DNA of 64,000 bases, taken from positions 43,479,172 through 43,543,171 of the forward strand of contig NC_023759.2 in assembly GCF_000499845.2 (NCBI RefSeq), read 5' to 3'. The stretch is from Phaseolus vulgaris. Lineage: Eukaryota; Streptophyta; Magnoliopsida; Fabales; Fabaceae. The notes below the pieces were generated by a model that was not told where the DNA came from, ran no database searches, and saw nothing but the letters and a program-made list of their open reading frames with translations. The translations under genes were made by a program, and so were the position numbers. Of this stretch, positions 24,101-36,800 are shown piece by piece; position 1 is the first letter of the stretch; the number at the start of each line of letters is the position of its first letter.

Positions 24101-27100
24101 AAAAGCATCAAGGTCAATTATGATCAACAAAGACCTACAAAGCTCAAAACCAAGTTTTATCATATTGTTAATAACCCAGTTATACGAGTTGAACTACATT
24201 GGGCCAAAAGAGTTGAGAATAGCATAATGAGAATGCTCAGATGGATATGTGGCCACACAAGAAAGAACACGATGCAAAATGATTGTATATGAGCAGATAT
24301 TAGTGTAACACTAACTGAGGAAAAGATGTAGAAAATTAGTTAAACACATATACAGAGAAGGTCAATGGAAGCACCAGCACCAGAGGGGAGTAGATTGCAT
24401 GGTTATTTTTGTCCTGTGAAAAGGGAGAGAGAGAGACAAGGAAGGTCATTGGAAGAAGTTGTTAAAAGGAATCTTATAGTGAATAATATATCAAAGGATT
24501 GTATCTTTAACTGAGACAAATGGCATCATGTGATTCAAGTAGCTACGATCACCCAATGGAACAAGACTTGTGTTGTAGATGATGGTTGTAAACTAAGATG
24601 ATAAATCTTCCCTTTTTTCATAGCATTATTGTAGTTTTCTTATTTTAGTTTTAATGGGTTTGAGAATGCAAGAAAAGAAACTTGAGGCATAGTATAAAAA
24701 TCTGTAACAAACCCATTGCATACAGAATATATATACCCCTTGCGTACCACATACTTGCATGAATGGTGTACTGCACACTTGAACATGTATGATAGACCTT
24801 TGGTTACTGCTATACTAAAACTATTAAGATATCTAGGTTCCAACTACAACTATACTAAGCTTTGAGTGTTAAGTTGTGCCTGATTCATTTCTAATACAAT
24901 TTTATACTTGCTCCAGTCTTCACGCTAAGCCACTGCAGACTTTACACTCCAGTATTCAATCCGATGGATGAAGGTGGATGTTAAGATGTCTCACATTGGT
25001 CGGGAAATTGTTAGGTTTTGGGGAGAAGTTGTGCCATTTCATTTCTAATACTTTTGAAAGGAGAAAGATTTGAAACTGGTTTAGAGTGATTCAACCAAGA
25101 CTCCCGAGAAAGTATGCTTGTACCAAGATGGGGAGTCATGACCCCCACCTGAAGGTTCTATTGAAGTTTTAATAAAAAGAATGCATGTTTAGCAAAGGTT
25201 AGTAAAGTAAGTATTGAGACCCTACCGGAAAATGTAGAATGTCACAAAGACCTGATACATTCGACTTTGGCAAGAATTTGATGCTATTTGGTCCGTCATG
25301 TAGTTTCCTTTTCTCTGAAAGTTGCATGTTTGCTGCAGTTCCTCCTGTAGTTGCATTGGCCAAAGGATGCCCTGTGGAATCAAGTACACTAGGCAAACCA
25401 TTTGAACTACCTGAGGGTATGAAAATAAATTAGCGGTAGCATGTACCTTTCAGAACATTCCCACCACACCCCGAAAAAATAACTCTGCCATGAATAAAAC
25501 TAATGGTTTGCAAGTAAAAAGTTGGTTGAAGGAATAAATAAAAGACTATAAAAGTGGAAGAAAAAAACTAGTCATACCATTTGATTTACTTGCTCTATTG
25601 GCAACACTTGAATTCTTCTTGCTCCTCGACCTTGGTTGAATATTCTTGGACATTTTCCTGCCCCAAGAATCAACAATATCATTGAACACCTTCCTAGTCT
25701 TAGGATCAATGGCATGATTTGACAGTTCCCTCCCCTCTGTTTCAACAACGTCCTTGGACGCTTTCCTCCAATTGGGGTCAACTTTATCCTTGGTCAGTTT
25801 CTTCAAATTATGATCAACATCATCCCGGGACACTTTTCTCTTCTTGGAAGCATTTGATGATGTCCTCTTTCCTATAATTGTATGATCTTCACAGTCAGAT
25901 TCGTTTAGTATGTAATCAAAATGTTTGGCCCTACTCCTCATCCTCTGAGATGAAACAGACAAAAATTTCCATTGAGGATACCTTCCTTGGAGATCACTCC
26001 AGGAAAAAGCACGTGGCTCACTGCCCAATCCCTTCATTATTCTTTCTCCTAGCAATAGAATGTTCCTCGCATAATCCCCTCCATTCTGCTGTATTGTTGA
26101 TATGAATGACCATTCATGACAATCAATATCATCAGCACCACAAACCAATTGGGATGATAATTCACAGAGTACATCATGTAGAAGTGATTGATCTGCAATG
26201 TCTGGAGTAGAAACAGAAGTTACACTGGCATGCAAATCATCCAGCTTATTGAACAAATGGGAGGTGCCCCATTTTAGAAGTGTGTGAGAAATACTCTGGC
26301 TAATCAACCGCACATTACTGTCAAGAGATATACCCTCCTTCGCAAGCATTAAAAATTTTTCTTCAACCGTGTAATATGAGTACAACCTGAAAACGGTTAA
26401 CTGTTTCAACTTCGAGCTGATAGACATTCTTTGTAAGCCTCTTAGGTCATTCTGTGGGTCAAAATCACTGTCAAACAATATAACAGTGTCCACTGAAGAA
26501 AGCTTAACACTAGAGAGACAAGCACGGTTTTCCATCAAGAAGACAAATTTTCCACTATCTCTATCATTAAATGTGTCTAAAGCGGCTTCCTTTGTTTTAG
26601 GGGTATAAGCTCTACCATATCGCACATAGCAATCTTTACCAAATCTCTGACAGAGAACATCATCCAAAATATCTCCAATCGATCCAGAACCACTAGTTGA
26701 CTGTAGTTTTTCAAAATGAAAAAGAGCTAACTGAATCCTCAAAAATCTTAAACAATCAGGTTACAACCACAACCACGACAATTAACAACCACAATGCAAT
26801 ACCTTGTTTTAATGGGAACAACAATTCTCGTATATACATGCAGCATAAATAGTAACTGGAAAAAAAAAACACAAAATTCATATATTCACAAGGTAGAATG
26901 TATAGGAAGAGAGACTATTGTCATACTCAATAGTAAGTCAACAAGGACGCAGTACTGACAGCAATTCGTATTTCTAAACCCTAGACATGTAGTATAAGTA
27001 ATAACTAAAAAAGCCAGAAAATTCATATATTCACGAGGTAGAATGTATAGGAAGAGAGACTATTTTCATATTCAATAGTAAGTCAACAAAGATGCAGTAC

Positions 27101-27831
27101 TGACAACGTACTTGCACTGCTTCAAGTTTTTGCATTTCATGGAAATCATATTCTGATATCATTGTAAAAGATAATGCCGTACTCACGAAGTATCTGACAA
27201 TCTACTTTAAAGAACTCTCAAAATTTCAGCATCAAGAAATCAAAATTGGATGACAAATTTTATATGCCAGACATGGCCTTCCTATTTTCGTGGCAAACTT
27301 AAAAGAATGCAAGGTGGATCTGATTCTATCAAAATTCCAATAGTATTCTTGACAATAGCCAGCATCAAATAGTAGACAATAGACTCCAATCACTGTTCAC
27401 AGCCTAAAGTAAGAACAGAGAGAGGCCAACTTCAATAATCCGATATCAAATTGTTGACCACAATTGTGCTTTTACATTAAATTTTAAATTTAAATAAGAA
27501 TTCTAGAAGATTTAGATAGCAAAGATCAGGGTCAAATTATTCAGATCTGAGTTTATTTTATTCTACTTTATTTTCATCCTATCTTACCTTTATATTTATT
27601 TTGTAATATCAGGATGGTTAGGATCTCTCTTGAGCAGCTCTACCTTTATAACTCTTGTAATTATGATCAATCAATTATACAAGCTTTGGCTCTCATAATT
27701 CCTCTCCAAAAATTAAATGGTATTTGTTAAAATTATGATTGTTATGGTATTATACAGCTTTCATAAAGCAGCCATTTCAGTGTATGTACCTAGCCTAAGG
27801 GTTCAGTGTTATAGGATATACCTCTTCTCTC

Positions 27832-27874
<43 letters not shown>

Positions 27875-30800
27875 TCAAGGAGTAGTACTCAGTGATTTTA
27901 TCACATCCAAATTCAAGTTGGTATCAAGAGTCCTATCACCAGACCACCACTTCCCAATGTCTCTAGCCATCATCCTCCGCTGTCATTTTGTCTGACACAG
28001 TCAGAGTTAGGTGAGCCTCAAGGAGTGTGACCTAAACCCAGTGGGCATGTGATCACAACTTCCCGATGTGCAGATCTCTGTCAACCCTTCACCAGGCGCA
28101 TTTGTCCCACCTGCCACCGTCCTGGTGTCGGAATCACACCGGACCACTGTCATTTATCTTGTTGGCATCTTCTAGGCACATTTATGCCCTTGTCTTCCTA
28201 GTTCAACACACTAGGACAGCCGGTCAAGGCTCTCTCCTCACAGCTTAGGATTTTTTCCCTATCAAATATGTTTGTTTGTGGCTCTGTCTCTGGAATGGAT
28301 TCTACTATTTCTACTTTTTTGGCTGCTACTCCTACTATTACCACAGCAAAACTCAACTGGAATAACTACTTATCTTGGTTCGCATCCATAGGGTTAAGGT
28401 TTCTAGGTCAAGGATACCATGATCATTTGGAAAAGGATACCGCAATTGTTGGAAGGGCGTCCTAGTTGCAACAATACCCAAGGTATGCTATGTAGGAATT
28501 TATTGCTAGTTACAAGTGAAAGACACATCCTGGTCAAAAAGCAAAAAAAAAAAAAACTTATTGCTCTCTTTATATTGAATGCTATGAAGGGAGGGAAATT
28601 TGACCATATTCTCTACTTTCTGTTGAAAGACAGGTTGCTAACTGAGATACTGCTCGTATAAATTCCAACCACAACAACAATAATCATAAACATTAATAAA
28701 AAACAAAAACGTACTGTATAAGTTAAAATCTATAGAATAATAAGTATACGATATTATGATCATATATGACCTGCTATGTTAACTGATTAAAACAACAATG
28801 TTATAGCAAGCAATATCTGTATTATCAAATCATCCCATAATTTTGTATATAAACAAAATATTAGTAGGTAGATGAGTATTACATCAATGAGGAAACATGC
28901 ACAATATTACAATCAAGCAATCAGCATTAAAAGCGTTCTCAATGTAACAAGTCAATAAACTCACCATAATACAACAAATAATAAACAAACAAGAAATTTC
29001 AATAGATAACTACCTGAAATAATATTAACACCCTTAACCCAAGTCTTTTTGCTTCCAAAAGGATTTTTTCAAGAAGTAGCAGTTTTCCACTTGCTTTAAT
29101 GCCAATATCTAAATGTTCTTCAACAGGTAGACCCTGAACAACAGAATTATGCAGTGCCGGCTCCAGGAGATAAGGGTGATCACAGCACTATAAAATCAAA
29201 TCACATGTATAACTATGATCATATTGTCGTATTAACAATGCTTTTAGTTATAGCTTTTATAAAATTTGAAGTAATACGAAGAAAGGAATGTTGGAACTAA
29301 AAGTTGACGACAAAAAATGTGTGATACACGAGATTTTAGCTTATTTGAAATTTTGTTTCTTATCGTGTCTACCTTCCTTGTTGAGATAATAAGCTCATGG
29401 AGGGCATCAACTGAGTCGGTCTTCTGGCCTGAGCATAACAACATTAAGTTTGAAAGCAGAATTGAACAATACTGCTCAAGCTGCAAATGAGAAAGGCAGG
29501 CAGGAACCCAATACTCTACAAACCTAGTAGAGCCAGATTTGCATTTGAATACAACATATTTTTCCAATTGGCTCTTCAAATTGGAAATGCTAGCATTGAA
29601 AGAAGTTTCTATTGGAGTAATACTTGACCCATGATGTGCAGACTCGAGGAATGAAAGCAGTTTGATATAATCAGATCGATCTTCCTGAAAATACATCGCA
29701 TAAAAGTTAATAGGATGGAAAATATCAATATCAAACACAAATGGTTTACCTTTATTTGTCCACTAACAAGAAGGAGCTTCATTTCAGTTTTTAGAATCTT
29801 GATACTGTCCAAGTGTCCTGAAATTCTGGATTGCAGGCATTCATCAATTATTATTGCTTCCCATGGAATGCATCTTAGTTCATGTAAGTCCTGTATTAAA
29901 ACATAATGAGCACAAAAAGAAAATTAATAGTTTTTACTTTGAAACAAAATTGTAGAATTTACAATTGTTTCTGAAGTCACTTATCAGATGAAGCTGTTAG
30001 ATATAAGAAAATACCTTAACAACAATATCAGAAGATGACAACAGTATTTGAAATAATATACCATTTTCTTCATTAAAAAACTCTAATGCCCTGATGCCAC
30101 TCCGTACATCTCTGTTTCCCTTGTAAACTACGAGATTGGCAGATGGTGCCAAATGTAAGAACTCTGTTTCCCATACAGAGAGGGCAGTGCAAGTTGAGAT
30201 GATGAGAAAAGGCCTCTTGCTATTACAATTCAAAGATAATACAAACAAAATCACCTTTATAATGCGCTCCTGCAAATGTAGTTTGACAATACATCAAGCA
30301 TTCTAATATGCATTGTAATAATTGACAGTTATTGAAACCTACACACTTCCTAGACATTTTGAAAGCAAGTGCAATATTATACTTATAAAAGGTCTTTGCA
30401 TCGGCATTGCAATTTTCTGACACCATTTTTACTATAAGCACCAAAGAAAATAATAGCCACCATGTTTGGTTGATGAGTGAATATGAATCGCTTTTCCTTC
30501 CCCTCCCCCTGGGTTGAGCTTGTCCATTTTAATATACTATAATTGTGCACATATCATACAGAATATCTTCAAACCCTAGGAAGCATACTAAATTTTATGC
30601 AGACTACAGATCACATGTCCTCTTATCTTCCACAGATGTTTGTTCATTGTGTTTCATTTTCTTGACAAAAACATTGTTTTCACCATTTCTTATACAAATC
30701 TAAAACAAGGTAGCATTTTTACAATTACTTGTGAAAATAGAGAACATTTTCTCAAATAAAACAGACAGATTGACTCACAGTTTTTTGGGTTCATGCTATT

Positions 30801-33800
30801 TAAATGAAGTACTACAAACACCACAATTTTCATTTAATAACTGACTATCTAAATACAGGAGAAATCACATATTTTATACAAACAAGGATGAATTCTGAAC
30901 AGCTAAGAAACAAAGTTACCATATAACAACAAAACTAGAGTATATGGAGAAAAAATAGACCTGGTCAATTTGATCATCTACAATAAGAGCATTTTGGCCT
31001 TTGTGCCAACTCATGCGAAGCTTGTTCACATAACTCAAATACTGGTTATAGAGTCCTCGTGAATATCCAAATGACAACACTGATAATTCAGCAACGAAAG
31101 TTTTTCTCTCCTGCAGCGTCAAACAAACTGTTCAGTAAAGAAACATACTTTTAGCATACATTCAGGACATGTTTTGTAAAGGCTGTGAATTGGCTAATAA
31201 AATTTGAGATTTTGCTTTTTGTATCAGAGCTATCATCTCAGTCATGGGTTTAATTCTAATCATAAATGACTCGAATCTCCAACTACTGGTGTTTTCCAAC
31301 TTGACTTGTGGTTATTTATCTGAAGCAACAATCTCAAATATGGCGCCAGGAAGAAACAGTCTCAAACAAGTGAAAATAACAATTTTATGATACAACTCTT
31401 TACCATCCCTACCATTTGACAATGGACATAGCTCGTATAAAACAACCCACGTTTTTCCTTCATTCACATGGTAACCAATCAACTTTTTAAATAGCCCTAG
31501 TAACTTCAGTTGAACAAAGCAACAGAAATTTTCATAACAAAGCATTACTCCAAGCAGATGATAGTTCCATATTTTATAGGTCACAAAACTATGTTATCCC
31601 ATTTAATTTTATCTACAAGCCCATTTATAGAGAATTAAAAACTTCCGGACACTAATATCGTTCTTCTGTCTTTTTAGAAGTGTATGAAATGCAGTTAGTT
31701 AAAAATTTGATTGTCAAAACTCGTAAAAAATGGCACTGTAACATATACAATAAAATTAAATTTTGTATATCAAGTTAAACTAAAAGAAGCACCTCATTGT
31801 CTTCAAAATGACTTTTTGACAGTTTATCAACTTTCTTTCGACGACTTTCATAATCATGTATAAGTTTCCTGCCTTTGGCTGATGTCAAAAATGAAGCATC
31901 TTGTAACTCCCATGTAGCATTATCATAACCAAGACCAGTCCATTTAACAAGCCACTCATAACAGCAAACTGAATCATTGTCACCATGGCCATCAAAATGC
32001 ACAATTTCTCTTTTAAGCAGTAAGCGGTGAGGTATACTCCAATATCTTTTCCACCTGGTAACCTGATAATTTGGCAACCAAAGAAGAAATTATTTTCATG
32101 GATAATTCCAAAGAGAGTACAGAATAACAAAACAACAAACCATTGGTGGTCCAAAGAATATGAAGGGTAACTGAACCTGCAGTTTACTCTTAAACTTGGC
32201 CAAGAGTTTAGGAGCCTCAAGAAGCATTATTGATTCTGTAATCCAGCGGTTGTGAGCATGAGCGAGACCTTGATACTTGACAAAGTACTCCCTTTGCATC
32301 ACTAGCAACATGCTATTTACTATCAAATATCACCTCGTGCATTATCTAATGTACTTCCATGAATAAGAAATGTAGATGAAATAAAAAAAAAGAGTAAACT
32401 CCCATTGTAGCCCCTGAAATTGCAGTGTCCATTACATTGGTCCCTGACTTTCTAAAACATCATTCAGCTAGTCTTTTCTCTTGCAAATAGAAAGTGGAAA
32501 AGGATTAAAGTAATTTACTTTTAGTAAAGCTAGCCGTAAGAGTGAATATTCTTTAAAGTTAATGATTAAATTGACCAACGCTTTCAATCTCAATGACTAA
32601 AATGGGAGGTATACCTATTAGCAAACTTCAGGAGGCATGGGAATTTTATAGACCATACCTTTATTATTTGAAACCACTTCTCTAGAATCCAAGATGGATT
32701 TCACTCCTTCAGAAACCGAATGCACGCCAAACTCTTTTTTTTTCTTAGTGCACCAGATACAATGCCAAAACCTCAAAGGAATGTATTTGAGAGGAGGATC
32801 CACACATGAGGGATGGTACCTCTTCTGGCATCCTTTTCCAGAGCAACATCTAAAATATAGTTCCACATTGATAAACAAAAGCAATTGACAACAACAAATA
32901 TGTCTTAATTTATAATGCCTAAGTCCATTTTAAACAAAGACAGATGCACAAAAACAATTTTACTTGCTACAAAGAAAAGTAGAAGTTAAAAGCAATTATT
33001 TCAGGATATGCTCGTTTTGGTGCTGATATCTTGAGGTTAAATACTCTTTTAGTCTAAGTAAAATTGGTCAACACGTGTCAACCAAGTGACAATGTGTGAC
33101 AAGGGTCACACATGGCGTCTTCATGACTACCATTTAGCAAGTGTTATTTTAAAAAAGTTTTTATCCAAAGAAAATTTTCAATTTTTCATTATGGCATAAT
33201 GTCAATTGCAACAAGATAAAGGTAGAGTTGCAGTCTAAGGAATCCCAAAAGGATTGAAAGGACGTGGTATTTGTTGATTTCTTTTGCCTTATTATAATTG
33301 ACATGGTGCTATAGTGGAGGATCAAAAGTTGACTTGGATATTAATTTATTAAATGTATTATCTAGTTACCCAGTAGGTTTTTTGAAGGCTGCAGAAGCTG
33401 TTGAATTAGAGCTCCAAGTATTTGTTAGCTATAGAAGAGTGTCAGACAACATGACTTTGAGATTACTATGGTCATAATCCCTAGCAGTGGTTAGAACTAT
33501 ATCTCGCAATGTTGTTGGTGAGATGAAGGTAAAAGGGAATGGAGAAGATATTACAGATTCAAAAGTGACTAAAACAAGATCAAATAAACAAAGGGGGGCT
33601 AAAATTGAAATTTGAAGGGGACTAAAATCAAATTTTATTTTTCTCTATGGCAAAATACATTCTTTAAAAGAACACATGCAACAACACTTACCATGTGGCT
33701 ATCTACTCGACACTAAAGCAACCATACTATTAATGAAGTTAGTCATTATTGAGACTATTTTCAGTGAATTTCCAAAACTGGAAGATGAACCCAGAGGTTT

Positions 33801-36800
33801 TAAAAATATAGGGATGGAAAACCACAAAAACTACAGTCAAAGCCACAAATTTTAATACATAATCTTTCCAAAACCTTCGAAGTTGATTATTATTCATAGG
33901 AACCTACTCCTTTGTAAAAGAACATATTCAATCCAAAATTGTCCAAATTGTCGTAAATTTGCAATTGAAATAAATCTTAACAAAATGCTTTCAGTTACTA
34001 CAAACTGAAAGTAACTAACAAGTTTGAAATCTCGTAAAATCTTTACCACAAAATGTTATTAATCCCAATGGAAAAGTAGGGCAGGTATAAGAAAAAGATT
34101 GGAACAGACTGACCAATTTGGGTCATTAAACCATAAACTCCATCCAAGAAATAAAGTACAGCAGAAGTTACAGAGGAAAATGCAGCAAATGAGTTTCTAC
34201 ATAGCAAAACATTTGTGAAGGCAGAAAAGAGAACAATAGAAATATAAAAAGGTGAAAACCATTTAAAGGTGAAATATGGAAACTCACAAAAGTACTCCAC
34301 CACCCAAGCAATTGGAACATACAACGTCCTTGCCCCGGTTTTTATCTTTCACATGAGAATTTGCTTGTGCATTATTTGTATACTCTTTAGCCAATCCCTC
34401 AATGCACTTAGAACGGGCATCCCCTCCATCCTAGCAAGATGTATGAGTCAAATCAATACAACCACTAAGTAATTATGTATGTCAACACAGATTGCTATTC
34501 TTGGTTCAATTAAAGTCATTGTATATATGTTTGGATGTAAGAAATTAGTTAAAATAGATGGAATATTGATGAGTTAGTCGGTTGAGGTTTTTGTCATATA
34601 TATAGAAAGAGGGGATTGTTAGCAACCAAGAATTGAAATGAGAAAGAAAAAAGACTTCTTTATTGAATAAGATGAAAAGAACAAGAAATCGAGAGCACTT
34701 CCTCCATATTTGTTCACTTTGGTTTTGATGGTTTCATCACAATTTTGGCTTCAAAAGGCATCTTAGAAGATTAAGGGAGAAAGGTCATATGAATTATCTT
34801 TGGCCTCATCTCCTAAGCAATATGTGTCAGATTTCACCTTTAGACCACTGAAAAAATCGAAGAATAGACGATTTACCATGATGAATTATAGGCTCTCAGA
34901 CTATGTCAAATTTCTTCTTAAAATCAATTGCCATTAAGTGAAATTACCCTATATAAGTTGAACTCCAAGAATCGAAGCACGCAATATGAGACTTTTGAGT
35001 GTAGTGGAACAATCCCCACAATCAAGGTTAAAGGACAAGGGTGGTATTGGTCGTCTCTCTAGCTTCAATGTTTTGACCTCAAACCCATAGACATCATTAG
35101 GGTCATCACATCCAAAAACTAATATCCCCTTCGGTGGTCGATGGCTCCATAACCAGTTTTTCCTGAAAAAGCACTTCAGTGGGTTGAGTGAGGATGGTGT
35201 TTCTACTATATCCTTGATCTTGACTCTAAACGACATGAGACTTTTGGGTATAATGAAGCAAATTTCTCCTTTTACAAAGAATTAAAGTTCAATCTACAAA
35301 TGAACATATCAACCTCTCTCTTGTCCCTCTCCTCTACATTTATATTTAACTACCACTCAACCAACTAACTCATTAACATTCTAAACTATCTTAACTAACT
35401 TCTTCTCCTTATACCCTAACAATATACCCTTCTAAAATCAACCTTGTCCTCAATGTTAGAATTATGGAAGCTAGATTCTATGGCTCATCTTCATCACCAT
35501 GATCTTCATTTGTCCTCCTAAAAGCATTTATATGCTTTCCTACCATAGGAATGGGAACCCAATAGCCATTACATGCAAGCAAAAATCCAAAGGCTAAGGT
35601 GGTGATAGGAACAAGGATGGACCTTGTATAACATGAATCACTTTTCCTGCCTCTGAACCTTCCTTTCTCCTTTACTCCATCGTCAAGCAATCATCCATAG
35701 ACGCAACGAAGTTTAATACTAAAGGTTCACCAAGCAAGCTAAAATTCCAAGATTCTAATACCATTTATGTTCAAACCACCTTCATGATTGAATCTAGGTT
35801 CAACGAGTAACAACACTTTTATGCAAATCTGAATTTGAAAATAATATGCTTGGTTGCATCTTTCCTTTTCAACTTCCTTCATTTTCAACTCTACTATTGG
35901 GTTACCAAGAAAATGTTTTCGTAGCCCAAAATCTTGCAATCCATCAAAGGTGGATTGCTTGTACAAGAACTAATCTTTGCTTCAATGCATTCTAACCCAG
36001 TTCCCTCAACGCTATATTTGCCTTGTTCAGCCATATGTAGATCACGCTCTTCATTCAATATCTTGTATTGCATGTGGTTTAGCTCTAAAATGTTGGTACT
36101 CTCTTTCCACAATTGTCAAATTTCATCTTAAAATCAATTGGCATCGAGTAGTGTTACCCAACAGATATATAAGATGTACTCTAAGGATTGAGACAGACAA
36201 TGTGAGACTTTCCAACACCCCGTCCACATATGCTTGCCAAACCAGATGAACCTACCGAAATAGACAATTACTAAAATGAGATACAAACTTGATACCATGT
36301 CAAATTTCATCTTAAAACCAATTGGCATTAAGCTAAGTTATCCAAAAAATATATAAGCCGCACTCCAAGAATTGAGGCAAGTGATGTGAGACTTTCCAAC
36401 AATTTTTATCCAAGCTTTATTGTCTTATTTGGGCTCTCTTGCCACCAATAATAAAACCAAAGTATTGTCACACCCTCCATACTCATGAATGCATATTTCA
36501 ACTTATGGATTTAAGGAATTTCTTGTACCTCAAAGAATTTTTCAGCCCTACAAATCCACCCAATTAGAGCTACCCACACAAATGATGGCAACTCCCCTTG
36601 GCCCAAATTTGTGCTTCCTCCATCTTTGACACTGGCTCCCCCACGAAGATCCGAAAAGTTGGACTAATTGTTAGGAACCAAGAATTGAAAAGAGAGAAAA
36701 TAAAGATTTTTATTGAATGGGATGAAAATAACGAGAAATAAGAGAATACTCTCTTCTACCAGGGTTTCCCCTTCACAAAGAACTAAATGTCAGTATACAA

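Larger units (their letters stand above)
25578..31110 (-). other. Degenerate SNF2/CHD3-type helicase region
   Basis: Encoded from exon 31110-30961 through the 26700-25578 exon. Where active remodellers have DEMGLGKT, this protein has ALIVDDQIDQERIIKVILF, so no Walker A Lys/Thr remains. The DEAH box position reads IIIDECLQ. The helicase C part keeps the CCDHPYLLEP segment and SSVDTVILFDSDFDPQNDL with LRGLQRMS, resembling motifs V and VI but without the catalytic Arg pair. ATP-driven remodelling is therefore unlikely. Loss of helicase activity is known for MOM1. Confidence 0.8.

Noticed and set aside
34949..36328. Several 65-95 codon frames in the first coding intron of the MOM1-like gene
   Set aside because: They fall inside the LTR-like repeats and the 100-bp repeated unit, and have no splice support or recognisable domains.
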